In this document: in pieces, positions 17,393 through 26,348 of the stretch
Layout: every line of letters starts with the position of its first letter
Position numbering within the stretch: position 1 is the first letter of the stretch
NCBI RefSeq assembly: GCF_042647165.1
Contig: NZ_JBHRUV010000056.1
Source: Camelimonas abortus
Lineage (GTDB): Bacteria > Pseudomonadota > Alphaproteobacteria > Rhizobiales > Beijerinckiaceae
DNA length: 31,628 nucleotides
Strand: one strand, 5' to 3'
Notes under the pieces: model-generated
What the model saw: only the letters and a program-made list of their open reading frames with translations
Database searches by the model: none
What the model was told of the DNA's origin: nothing
Made by a program: the position numbers and the translations under genes

Positions 17393-18265
17393 TCAGGCGC
17401 CGGCGGCGATCCTGTCCTGGGTTCTGGTGTCGAAGTCCGAGGCGTCGTGGCGTTCGTGCAGCTGGTTCTCGGGCTTGCCGTTCACATTGTTGACCTTGCG
17501 GCCGCGCTGCACGGCGGGGCGCTCCAGCATGCGGTCGGCCCAGGCGATGACGTTCGCGTACTCATGCACCGAGAGGAACTCGCCGGCCCCGTAGAGCAGG
17601 CCCTTGGCCAGCAGCCCGTACCACGGGAAAATCGCCATGTCGGCGATGGTGTAGTCGTCGCCCGCCACCCATGGCGTTTCCACCAGGCGCCGGTTGAGCA
17701 CGTCCAGCTGCCGCTTGGTCTCCATGGCGTAGCGGTCGATGGCGTATTCGATTTTCACCGGCGCATAGGCGTAGAAATGGCCGAAGCCGCCGCCCACGAA
17801 GGGCGCGCTGCCCATCTGCCAGAACAGCCAGGAGAGGCACTCGGCCCGCTTCGCCGGCGCGGCGGGCAGGAAGGCGCCGAACTTTTCGGCGAGGTAAAGC
17901 AGGATCGCCCCCGACTCGAACACCCGGACCGGCTCCGGCCCGGAGCGGTCCACCAGCGCCGGAATCTTGGAGTTGGGGTTCACCTTCACGAAGCCGGTGC
18001 TGAACTGCTCGCCCTCACTGATGCGGATCAGCCAGGCGTCGTATTCGGCGCCGGAATGGCCGGCCGCCAGCAGCTCCTCCAGCATGATGGTCACCTTCTG
18101 CCCGTTGGGCGTGCCCAGCGAGTAGAGCTGCAGCGGATGTTTGCCCACCGGCAGCTCTTTCTCATGGGTGGGGCCGGCCACCGGCCGGTTGATGCTGGCG
18201 AAGGCGCCGCCATTGTTGCGGTTCCAGGTCCAGACCTTCGGCGGCGTGTATTCGGCTGCGCTCAT
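17393..18265 (-). CDS. yghU: YghU-type glutathione S-transferase
   Basis: Cytosolic GST-fold disulfide-bond oxidoreductase of the Nu class (YghU/YfcG), which reduces organic peroxides and small disulfides using glutathione. It has 290 residues. Family features are the long N-terminal tail with WTWNRNNGGAFASINRPVAG, the thioredoxin-like domain starting at LQLYSLGTPNGQKVTIMLEE, the glutathione site NPNSKIPAL and FESGAILLYLAEKFG, and an all-helical C-terminal domain with GDDYTIADMAIFPW. The ATG at 18265 is preceded by GAGGAG seven bases upstream; the in-frame ATG at 18280 lies upstream of that ribosome site and has none of its own, so it was rejected. It is divergent from the acyl-CoA dehydrogenase and convergent with the ROK-like gene. 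A role in thiol and peroxide defence is consistent with katE in the same window. Confidence 0.9.
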   Translation of the reverse strand: MSAAEYTPPKVWTWNRNNGGAFASINRPVAGPTHEKELPVGKHPLQLYSLGTPNGQKVTIMLEELLAAGHSGAEYDAWLIRISEGEQFSTGFVKVNPNSKIPALVDRSGPEPVRVFESGAILLYLAEKFGAFLPAAPAKRAECLSWLFWQMGSAPFVGGGFGHFYAYAPVKIEYAIDRYAMETKRQLDVLNRRLVETPWVAGDDYTIADMAIFPWYGLLAKGLLYGAGEFLSVHEYANVIAWADRMLERPAVQRGRKVNNVNGKPENQLHERHDASDFDTRTQDRIAAGA

Positions 18266-18565
18266 TGTCCGTCTCCTCATCTGCGCGGGGGCGCCGCCTC
18301 ATGGCGGCCCGCGCCCGCGGCGTCCGGGCGACGTTGACGCGGATCGCCGCCCCGTGCAACGCGCGCCGCGACATCGGGCCCCCGCGCCCCTTGCCTGACG
18401 GGGAACATGTGTGCTTCCCATCAACCCGTTTACAGGGTTCCCCCGCGCATGACGCAGGGACCGGCCCTGAACGGAACCGGGCGCCATCGCCGGGGCCGGG
18501 CCCTGCGTCCGGGAGCGGGAGGCGCCGCGTCACCGGCGGCCTCCGCCGCCTCACAGGAGTAACCG
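18266..18565. promoter_or_regulatory. Divergent control region with alternative stem-loops
   Basis: 300 bases between yghU and the acyl-CoA dehydrogenase with no gene. Two small hairpins (18401-18405 with 18415-18419, and 18423-18427 with 18435-18439) compete with one larger pairing, GGGGAAC at 18400-18406 with GTTCCCC at 18437-18443. This arrangement could be an operator palindrome or an RNA switch on the plus-strand leader. No consensus promoter is convincing. Confidence 0.3.
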
Positions 18566-19786
18566 ATGTCCGCTGCAGCTGGAGCCGCGCCGTTCGCCGG
18601 CCAGTTTGGTTTCGCCATTCCGGAAGACCTGAAGCAGATCGCCGACCGCATCGGCGCCTTCGTGCGCGAGAAGGTCATCCCCTATGAGAACGATCCGCGC
18701 TGGGGCGCCCACGGCCCCTCGGACGACCTGCGCAAGGAGCTGGTGGCGCTGGCGAAGGAGGCGGGGGTGTTCGGCCCGCACGCGCCGGTGGAGTACGGCG
18801 GCATGGGCCTCGGCCATGTGGGCCGCGCCATCACCTTCATCGCCGCCGGCTATTCGATGCTGGGGCCGGTGGCGCTGCACTGCGCCGCGCCGGATGAGGG
18901 CAACATCCACCTGCTCGAGGTGGTGGCCAACGCCGCGCAGCGCGAGCGCTACCTGAAGCCGCTGGCCAGCGGCGAGGTCCGCTCCTGCTTCTGCATGACC
19001 GAGCCGGCCCCGGGCGCCGGCGCCGATCCGCGCCAGCTGGCCACCGTGGCGAAGCGCGACGGCGACGACTACCTGATCAGCGGCCTGAAATGGCTGATCA
19101 CCGGCGCGGAGGGCGCCGCGTTCGCCATCATCATGGCGAAGATCGAGGGCGGCGAGGGCGACGGCCGCCCCACCATGTTCCTCAGCCCCATGAACGCGCC
19201 GGGCATCACCATCGAACGCGCGCTCGATTCGCTCGACTGCTCCTTTACCGGCGGCCATGGCGTGGTGCGCTTCGACAACCTGCGCGTGCCCGCGAGCGCC
19301 ATTCTCGGCGAGCCGGGCCAGGGCCTGCGCTACGCCCAGGTGCGCCTCGCCCCGGCGCGCCTCACCCACTGCATGCGCTGGCTGGGCTCGGCCATGCGCG
19401 CCCATGACGTCGCCGTGGAGTACGCCCGCCGCCGCACCGCCTTCGGCAAGACCCTGGCCGAGCACGAGGGCGTCTCCTTCATGCTGGCGGACAATCTCAT
19501 GGACATCCATGTGGCGCGTCTGGCCATCCTGCACGCCGCCTGGCTGCTGGACCAGGGCGCGCAGGGCGGCAACGAGAGCTCCATGGCCAAGGTCATCTGC
19601 TCGGAGGCGATTTTCCGCGTCGCCGACCGCTCCATGCAGATTCTCGGCGGCATGGGCGTCACCCGCGACACCATCGTCGAGCGCATTTTCCGCGACGTGC
19701 GCTCCTTCCGCATTTACGACGGCCCGTCCGAGGTGCACCGCTGGGCGCTCGGCAGGCGCATCGCCGCCGGCGAACTGGCGCCGTGA
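18566..19786 (+). CDS. Acyl-CoA dehydrogenase (ACAD10/11-like)
   Basis: FAD-dependent acyl-CoA dehydrogenase, 406 residues, that introduces the alpha-beta double bond of an acyl-CoA. Seen: an N-terminal helical domain (1-130), the FAD/substrate segment CFCMTEPAPGAGADPRQL (about 138-155), the middle beta domain (to about 245) and a C-terminal helical domain with ARRRTAFGKTLAEHEG and MQILGGMGVTRDT. The catalytic-base position, glutamate in most classes (IYEG), is Asp385 in RIYDGPSEVHR. The DGPxEVH pattern is typical of the ACAD10/ACAD11-like branch, which acts on branched or long acyl chains. An AGGAG ribosome site precedes the ATG. A 10-bp hairpin lies just after the stop, so co-transcription with the following biotinyl carrier gene is uncertain. 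The exact substrate is unknown. Confidence 0.9.
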   Translation: MSAAAGAAPFAGQFGFAIPEDLKQIADRIGAFVREKVIPYENDPRWGAHGPSDDLRKELVALAKEAGVFGPHAPVEYGGMGLGHVGRAITFIAAGYSMLGPVALHCAAPDEGNIHLLEVVANAAQRERYLKPLASGEVRSCFCMTEPAPGAGADPRQLATVAKRDGDDYLISGLKWLITGAEGAAFAIIMAKIEGGEGDGRPTMFLSPMNAPGITIERALDSLDCSFTGGHGVVRFDNLRVPASAILGEPGQGLRYAQVRLAPARLTHCMRWLGSAMRAHDVAVEYARRRTAFGKTLAEHEGVSFMLADNLMDIHVARLAILHAAWLLDQGAQGGNESSMAKVICSEAIFRVADRSMQILGGMGVTRDTIVERIFRDVRSFRIYDGPSEVHRWALGRRIAAGELAP

Positions 19787-19795
19787 CGGCATGAC

Positions 19796-19823
19796 GGCGC
19801 GGCGCCTTCATGCGCGCCGCGCC
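19796..19823 (+). terminator. Hairpin after the acyl-CoA dehydrogenase
   Basis: A 10-bp perfect stem (19796-19805 with 19814-19823, 8-base loop) starts 9 bases after the stop codon. It may end most transcripts before the biotinyl carrier gene, 93 bases further on. Confidence 0.45.
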
Positions 19824-19916
19824 CTTGCAAGGCGGCCGCCGGGCGTTTCAAATGTCCGGCGCCGCAAACGACAGGACGCCCCGGGCGAACAGGGGCGCGC
19901 ATGAGGAAACGTTCCG

Positions 19917-20138
19917 ATGGGCATTGAAGCGAAGAGCGAGATCGCCGGCCGCGTGTTCCAGATCGCCGCCGAACCGGGCCAGCGCGTCGGGGAAGGCGAC
20001 CCGGTGGTCATTCTCGAAGCCATGAAAATGGAAATCGCCGTGGAGGCGCCGCGGGCCGGCGTGGTGAAGGAGATCCGCGTCGCCGTCGAGCAGAGCGTCG
20101 AGGAGGGCGACGTCGTCGCCGTCATCGAGCCGGCGTGA
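19917..20138 (+). CDS. Free-standing biotinyl/lipoyl carrier domain protein
   Basis: A 73-residue protein that is a single biotinyl-attachment domain. The biotinylation motif EAMKMEI carries the acceptor Lys37, and the flanking beta-hammerhead pattern (GRVFQIAAEPGQRVGEGDPVV and GVVKEIRVAVEQSVEEGDVV, each about 20 residues) is complete. Biotin rather than lipoate is indicated by the M-K-M context. Such mini-carriers serve acyl-CoA carboxylases, transcarboxylases or urea-amidolyase-type systems whose catalytic subunits are separate polypeptides; none is encoded in this window. A GAGGAAA ribosome site precedes the ATG. The hydroxyacid dehydrogenase starts 7 bases after the stop, so the two are likely co-transcribed. 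Confidence 0.88.
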   Translation: MGIEAKSEIAGRVFQIAAEPGQRVGEGDPVVILEAMKMEIAVEAPRAGVVKEIRVAVEQSVEEGDVVAVIEPA

Positions 20139-20145
20139 TCACTCC

Positions 20146-21135
20146 ATGGCCGACGGGCGGAGCCTGCCAGTGAGCGAGACGGACGGAGCCGCAGGGCTGG
20201 AGAAGGTGGTGGCGGCGTGCCAGCTGGGCAGCGCCTTCGCCGCCATCCTGCGCGAAGCGGGAATCGAGACGCGGGTGCACGGGCCGGACCGGCCGCCATG
20301 GCTGCCGGACCCGGACGTGAACGTCATCGTCACCCAGCCCAGGTGCTGGGCGGACGCGCCGCAGGAGCAGCCGCCGGAATGGCCAGGCGCCGTGCGTTTC
20401 ATCCAGCTCGGCTCCGCCGGCATCGACGGCTATCCCCGATGGATGTTCAACGGTCCGGTGGTGGCCACCAGCCGCGGCGTCGCCGCCCCGCCGATCAGCG
20501 AATACGTGCTGGCGGCGATGCTCACCGTGGCCAAGGAATTTGACCGGCTGGCCGTGCGCGGCCCCGCCGGGTGGAAGGCGCGCCGCCTCGGCGGCCTGTA
20601 CGGCGCGCGCCTCGGCCTTGTCGGCTACGGCGCCATTGGCGAGGCGGTGGCGACGCGCGCCCGCGCCTTCGGCATGAAGGTGAGCGCCCTGCGCCGGCGC
20701 GGCGCCGTCGCGGCGGAGGGCGTCGAGCCCGCCGCCTCGGTGGCGGAGCTGGCCGCGACCTGCGACCATCTGGTGCTGGCCCTGCCGCTGACGCCGGAAA
20801 GCCGGGGCATCATCAGCCGCGAGGTGCTGATGCAGGCGAAGCCGGGCCTGCATCTCGTCAACATCTCGCGCGGCGGCCTCATCGACCAGCAGGCGTTGCT
20901 GGAGGCGCTGGACAACGGGCCGCTCGGTTTCGCCACCCTCGACGTCGCCGAGCCGGAGCCGCCGCCGGAGGGGCACCCGTTCTACAGCCATCCGAAGATT
21001 CGCCTGACGCCGCACATCTCCTGGTCGGATTCCGACACCCAGGTCCGGCTGGGCGAAAAAACCATCGCCAACATCCGCGCCTTCGCCGCCGGGCGGGCCC
21101 CGCGCGACGTGGTGGGGCCGGATTCGGCCTACTGA
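20146..21135 (+). CDS. D-isomer-specific 2-hydroxyacid dehydrogenase
   Basis: NAD(P)-dependent reductase of 2-oxoacids such as glyoxylate or hydroxypyruvate; up to 329 residues. The Rossmann motif GLVGYGAIGEAVATRA starts near residue 157. The catalytic triad of the family is visible: Arg242 (NISRGGLID), Glu271 (DVAEPEP) and His290 (TPHISWSD). The ATG at 20146 has only a weak ribosome site; a GTG at 20170, with CGGAG upstream, is an alternative start that removes eight residues. The substrate-binding N-lobe is divergent, so the substrate cannot be named. A hydroxypyruvate or glyoxylate role would be compatible with the glycerate kinase 8 kb away, but this is only inference. The gene follows the biotinyl carrier by 7 bases. 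Confidence 0.85.
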   Translation: MADGRSLPVSETDGAAGLEKVVAACQLGSAFAAILREAGIETRVHGPDRPPWLPDPDVNVIVTQPRCWADAPQEQPPEWPGAVRFIQLGSAGIDGYPRWMFNGPVVATSRGVAAPPISEYVLAAMLTVAKEFDRLAVRGPAGWKARRLGGLYGARLGLVGYGAIGEAVATRARAFGMKVSALRRRGAVAAEGVEPAASVAELAATCDHLVLALPLTPESRGIISREVLMQAKPGLHLVNISRGGLIDQQALLEALDNGPLGFATLDVAEPEPPPEGHPFYSHPKIRLTPHISWSDSDTQVRLGEKTIANIRAFAAGRAPRDVVGPDSAY

Positions 21136-21188
21136 ACCGCCGGCCGGCGAAGGGCGCCGGGCCAGGATATATTTTGGGGGAAATGGCC

Positions 21189-22172
21189 ATGACCTACCGC
21201 CTGATCGGCGCGGAGCTGTCGCCTTATTCGGTCAAGGTGCGCTCCTACCTGCGCTACAAGAACCTGCCGCACGTGTGGATCAACCGCGGGCCGGCGAGCC
21301 AGGAGGAATTCCAGAAATACGCCAAACTGCCGCTGATTCCGCTGCTGATCACGCCGGAAGGCCAGGGCATGCAGGACTCCACGCCGATCATCGAGGCGCT
21401 GGAGGAGAAATACCCCCACCCGTCCATCCACCCCTCCGATCCGGTCGCCGCCTTCGTCTCGGCGCTGGTGGAGGAGTTCGGCGACGAATGGTGCAACAAG
21501 CCCATGTTCCACTACCGCTGGCGGCGGGAGGTGGACGCCCAGTCCGGCGCCGAGCGCATCGTCGCCGGCTCCATGCCGGACCTGACCGGCGAAGCGCGCG
21601 CGCAGGCGGTGGCCCAGGTGAAGGCGCGCATGGTTCCGCGCCTGTCGTTCGTCGGCTCATCGGACGCCACGGCGGAGCTGATCGAGAACAGTTTCCGGCG
21701 CATTCTCGCCGTGCTGGAGACGCATCTGGTCAGCCGGCCCTACCTGTTCGGCGCCCGCCCGGCTTTCGGCGACTTCGGCCTGTTCGCCCAGCTGTATGAG
21801 TGCTCCACCGACCCGACGCCGGGCGCGATCATGCGCGAGACGGCGCCCAACACCCTCGCCTGGATCAGCCGCATGCTCGACCCCAGGGCGGAAGGGGAGT
21901 TCGAGAGCTGGGACAGCCTGAAGGCGACGCTGACGCCGCTGCTGAAGGGGGAAGTGGCGTCGGTGTTCCTGCCCTGGACGCGCGCCAACGCCGCCGCCGT
22001 CGCCGCCGGCGAGCCCACCTTCAGCGTGCAGCTGCCGGACGGGCCGTTCTCGCAGGAGACGCAGAAATATCACGCCCGGTCACTGGCGGCGCTGCAGAAG
22101 AAATACGCCGAGGCGGCGCGCAATCCCGCCGTGCCGGCGGCGCTGGCCGAGGCCGGGGTGTCGCTGGACTGA
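21189..22172 (+). CDS. Atypical long glutathione S-transferase family protein
   Basis: About 327 residues, considerably longer than typical GSTs (200-230). The N-terminal thioredoxin-like domain is recognisable: YRLIGAELSPYSVKVRSYLR with a serine in the usual catalytic Ser/Cys position, then KLPLIPLLITPEG (cis-Pro region) and QDSTPIIEALEEKYP. The helical domain has PYLFGARPAFGDFGLFAQLY near residue 185, followed by about 120 residues rich in helices. The family fits uncharacterised GST-like proteins with an extended C-terminus; no substrate can be assigned. A GGGGG stretch lies 8 bases before the ATG at 21189 and only 2 before the ATG at 21183, so I prefer the second start. It follows the hydroxyacid dehydrogenase by about 50 bases and probably belongs to the same transcript. 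Confidence 0.82.
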   Translation: MTYRLIGAELSPYSVKVRSYLRYKNLPHVWINRGPASQEEFQKYAKLPLIPLLITPEGQGMQDSTPIIEALEEKYPHPSIHPSDPVAAFVSALVEEFGDEWCNKPMFHYRWRREVDAQSGAERIVAGSMPDLTGEARAQAVAQVKARMVPRLSFVGSSDATAELIENSFRRILAVLETHLVSRPYLFGARPAFGDFGLFAQLYECSTDPTPGAIMRETAPNTLAWISRMLDPRAEGEFESWDSLKATLTPLLKGEVASVFLPWTRANAAAVAAGEPTFSVQLPDGPFSQETQKYHARSLAALQKKYAEAARNPAVPAALAEAGVSLD

Positions 22173-22550
22173 CGGCGGGCGGACCCGGGGCGCACGGCCG
22201 GCTGTCCGCCCCGCGGCGCCCGCGTCGCCGGATAACAGGCGACGGGGGCGATGGTCGCCGGCAGGGCCGGGACGTCCGGGAAGGTGATGTCCCCCGCCGC
22301 GCCGGAGGCCGCCGCCGCGGCCAGCCGTGGCGCAGGATTCGCGGACATCCGCCCGGAGACGGCGAAGGCGATGCGCCGGTAGCCGGGCGGGCCGGCAGGC
22401 AGGCGCGCGCCGTCGCACCAATCCCCCTGCGCTGAACTGCACCGCGCTGCGTTCGCGGCAGGCCGGCGGGCCGGAACGCGCGGCATGGGCCAGGTCGCGC
22501 CAGAGTCGACGCGACCGTTCGTAAAGGAACGCGCCGGGCGCGGCGGCGCC
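22173..22550. other. Convergent intergenic region
   Basis: 378 bases between the converging GST and thioesterase genes. An 8-bp stem (22177-22184 with 22204-22211) right after the GST stop may be a terminator. The rest shows no supported gene. One minus-strand frame (start near 22486) has a composition slightly more protein-like than a usual shadow, but it overlaps the GST antisense, has no ribosome site and resembles no family I know; it could be a decayed gene remnant. Confidence 0.5.
22177..22211 (+). terminator. Hairpin after the atypical GST gene
   Basis: Stem GGGCGGAC with GTCCGCCC (22177-22184, 22204-22211; 19-base loop), four bases past the stop. No U tract. Confidence 0.35.
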
Positions 22551-23009
22551 TCAGCCGGCGACCGCCGGCTCGGAAGCCGGGGCGATGCTCACCCCCGGCA
22601 GCGCCAGCGCCGCCATGCGCGCGCGCACCTCCGCCGGGATCGGCACGGAGACGCCGCCCTCGTTGCACACCAGCACCGTGTCGCACAGGCCGATGCAGCG
22701 GCCGGACTGGAACATGGCCTGGGCCATGTGGAACGAGGTGCGTCCGGCCGCGGCGACGCCCACGCCCATGATCACCTCCTCCGGCCAGAAGCCCTCGTGC
22801 AGGTAACGGACGGTCAGCTGCGCCACCAGGGTGCGCACGCGCCGGCGCAGGTGGTCGCGGTGAAAGATGGCGCGCCCTTCCTCATAGATCTGCGCGATGC
22901 GGATGGCGTTGAGGTGGCCGTTGCCGTCGAGGTCGCTGACCCGCGTCTGGATGACGGTCTGGACGGGGTAGCTGGCGCGTTCAAGTCTCAGGGGCGGGAC
23001 AGACTTCAT
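22551..23009 (-). CDS. Hotdog-fold acyl-CoA thioesterase (4HBT family)
   Basis: A 152-residue cytosolic hotdog protein expected to hydrolyse acyl-CoA thioesters. The family signature is seen as TRVSDLDGNGHLNAIRIAQIYEEGR (about residues 22-46; the catalytic Asp lies in SDLDGNGH), followed by the beta-sheet segment LVAQLTVRYLHEGFWPEEV and the terminal strands with GLCDTVLVCNEGG. The ATG at 23009 was preferred over 23030 because a GGAGGA ribosome site lies between them. It is divergent from glpD over a 198-base gap. The substrate is unknown; the short size and DxDxxGH(L/V)N pattern resemble 4-hydroxybenzoyl-CoA-type and YbgC-like enzymes. Confidence 0.85.
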   Translation of the reverse strand: MKSVPPLRLERASYPVQTVIQTRVSDLDGNGHLNAIRIAQIYEEGRAIFHRDHLRRRVRTLVAQLTVRYLHEGFWPEEVIMGVGVAAAGRTSFHMAQAMFQSGRCIGLCDTVLVCNEGGVSVPIPAEVRARMAALALPGVSIAPASEPAVAG

Positions 23010-23119
23010 TTCCCGGGGCTTCCTCCGCATGTGACGTTGCGGCGCTTATGGCCGGCCGGCGCGGCCGGCGCAATGGCCGCCGCCGCCGCGACCGCCGGTC
23101 CGGACGGGCGCTGGACGGA

Positions 23120-23147
23120 TTGCTGGCGGTCGCCGCCGCCGTATATG
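23120..23147 (+). promoter_or_regulatory. Candidate glpDK promoter
   Basis: TTGCTG (23120-23125) and TATATG (23142-23147), separated by 16 bases, lie about 60 bases upstream of the glpD start, the only AT-containing -10-like site in the divergent gap. No GlpR operator palindrome is evident to me. Weak, consensus-based call. Confidence 0.25.
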
Positions 23148-23207
23148 CTCTTGCGGGAAAAGACGTGCGGCGATCCGGCCGGCGCGGGCAGGGGGGACCG
23201 GCGAAGG

Positions 23208-24778
23208 ATGGCGCAGACGATCCGGGGCGGCGGCGCGAGCCTGGCGGCGGAAGGGCCGCTGGACGTGCTGGTCATTGGCGGCGGCGTCAACGGCTGCAGC
23301 ATCGCCCGCGACGCCGCCGGGCGCGGACTGAAGGTGGCGCTGGCCGAACAGGACGACCTCGCCAGCTGGACCTCGTCCGCCAGCACCAAGCTCATTCACG
23401 GCGGCCTGCGCTATCTGGAGCAGTACGCCTTCCGCCTCGTGCGCGAGTCGCTGCAGGAGCGCGAGCGCCTGCTGCGCGTCGCGCCGCATCTCATCCATCC
23501 GCTGCGCTTCGTGCTGCCGCACCATCCGGACCTGCGTCCGGCATGGCTGATCCGCGCCGGGCTGCTGCTCTACGACCACCTCGGCGGGCGCGGCAGTCTT
23601 CCCCGCTCCCGGGCGCTGCGTCTGGCGGGCTCTCCCGAGGGCGCGCCGCTCCAGGAGCGCTACCGGCGCGGCTTCAGCTATTACGACTGTTCCGTGGACG
23701 ACAGCCGCCTCGTCGTCCTCACCGCCCTCGACGCCGCCCGCCGCGGCGCATACGTGTGGACGCGCACCCGCCTAGTGGGCGCCCGGCGCGCCGGCCCGCT
23801 GTGGGAGGCCCAGTTGCAGGCGCGCGACGGCCGCAGCTGGCGGGTGACGGCGCGCACGCTGGTCAACGCCGCCGGTCCGTGGGTGGCCTCGGTGCTCACC
23901 GGCGTGCTCGGCGTGGCGCCCGAGGAACGGCTGCGCCTGGTGCGCGGCAGCCACATCGCCGTGCCGAAGCTGTATGGGGGCGACCACGCCTATATCTTCC
24001 AGAACGGCGACGGCCGGGTCGTGTTCGCCATTCCCTGGCGCAGCGGCCTCACCCTGATCGGCGCCACCGACGCGCCCCATGGGGGCGACCCGGCCGCGGC
24101 CACGGCGACCGCCGAAGAGATCGCCTATCTGTGCGCGGCGGCCAGCGCCTATTTCCGCCGTCCGGTGACGCCGGCGGACGTGGTCCACAGCTTCGCCGGC
24201 GTGCGGGCGCTGCATGACCCCGTCGCCGGCCGGAAGCCCAGCGAAGTCACGCGCGACTACGCGCTCTCCGTCCAGCGTTTCGGCGGCGAGCCGCCGGTGC
24301 TCTCCGTTTACGGCGGCAAGATCACCACCTGCCGGCGGCTGGCCGAGCACGCCCTGGAGCAGCTGTCGCGCTGGCTGCCGACCGCCGGGCCGGCCTGGAC
24401 CGCCAGCGCGCCGCTGCCTGGCGGCGAGCTGGACGCGGGGCCGCTCGCCGGCGCGGCCGCCTTCAGCGCCTTTCTCACCCGCCAGCTGGCGCGCTACGCC
24501 TGGGCTCCGCCGGCGCTGACCGAGCGCATGGCGCGCGCCTATGGCGCGCTCATGGACGACATTCTCGCCGGCGCCCGGGATCTGGCCGGGCTGGGCGAGC
24601 ATTTCGGCGCCGGGCTGTTTGAGGCGGAGGTCGTCTGGCTGGTCCGTCACGAATGGGCGCAGACCGCCGGCGACATCCTGTGGCGGCGCACCCGCCTGGG
24701 GCTGGCGATGCCGGAGGAAGGGCGGCTGCGGCTGGAGGCGTGGCTGGCGGCGAACGCGGGAACGGAGGCGCAGGGCTG

Positions 24779-24779
<1 letters not shown>
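23208..24779 (+). CDS. glpD: Aerobic glycerol-3-phosphate dehydrogenase
   Basis: FAD flavoprotein at the inner membrane that oxidises sn-glycerol 3-phosphate to dihydroxyacetone phosphate and passes electrons to quinone. Its 523 residues compare with about 500 in E. coli. Seen: the FAD-binding motif DVLVIGGGVNGCSIARDAAG (about 19-38), the family block SSASTKLIHGGLRYLEQY, the central VNAAGPWVASVL, the substrate-domain FAGVRALHD and LSVYGGKITTCRRLAEHAL, and a C-terminal helical DAO_C domain. The ATG at 23208 is preceded by purine-rich GGGGGGACCGGCGAAGG; upstream in-frame sequence is not protein-like. Its stop overlaps the glpK start by one base (TGATG), so the two are translationally coupled. 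No glpF or glpR is present in the window. Confidence 0.95.
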
Positions 24780-26284
<1,505 letters not shown>

Positions 26285-26306
26285 GCCGCGCCCCGCGCGG
26301 GGGCGG

Positions 26307-26340
26307 GGGCCGGGCCGCCGCGGCGCCGGCGGTCCGGCTC
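26307..26340. terminator. Bidirectional hairpin between glpK and the flavoprotein gene
   Basis: Stem of about 13 pairs with two G-U pairs (26307-26319 with 26328-26340; 8-base loop) in the 64-base gap between converging genes, 22 bases after the glpK stop. Confidence 0.5.
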
Positions 26341-26348
26341 CAGAGGGA

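Noticed and set aside
22070..22486. Minus-strand frame in the GST-thioesterase gap
   Set aside because: Slightly protein-like composition but no ribosome site, antisense to the GST 3' end, and no recognisable family; at most a remnant.
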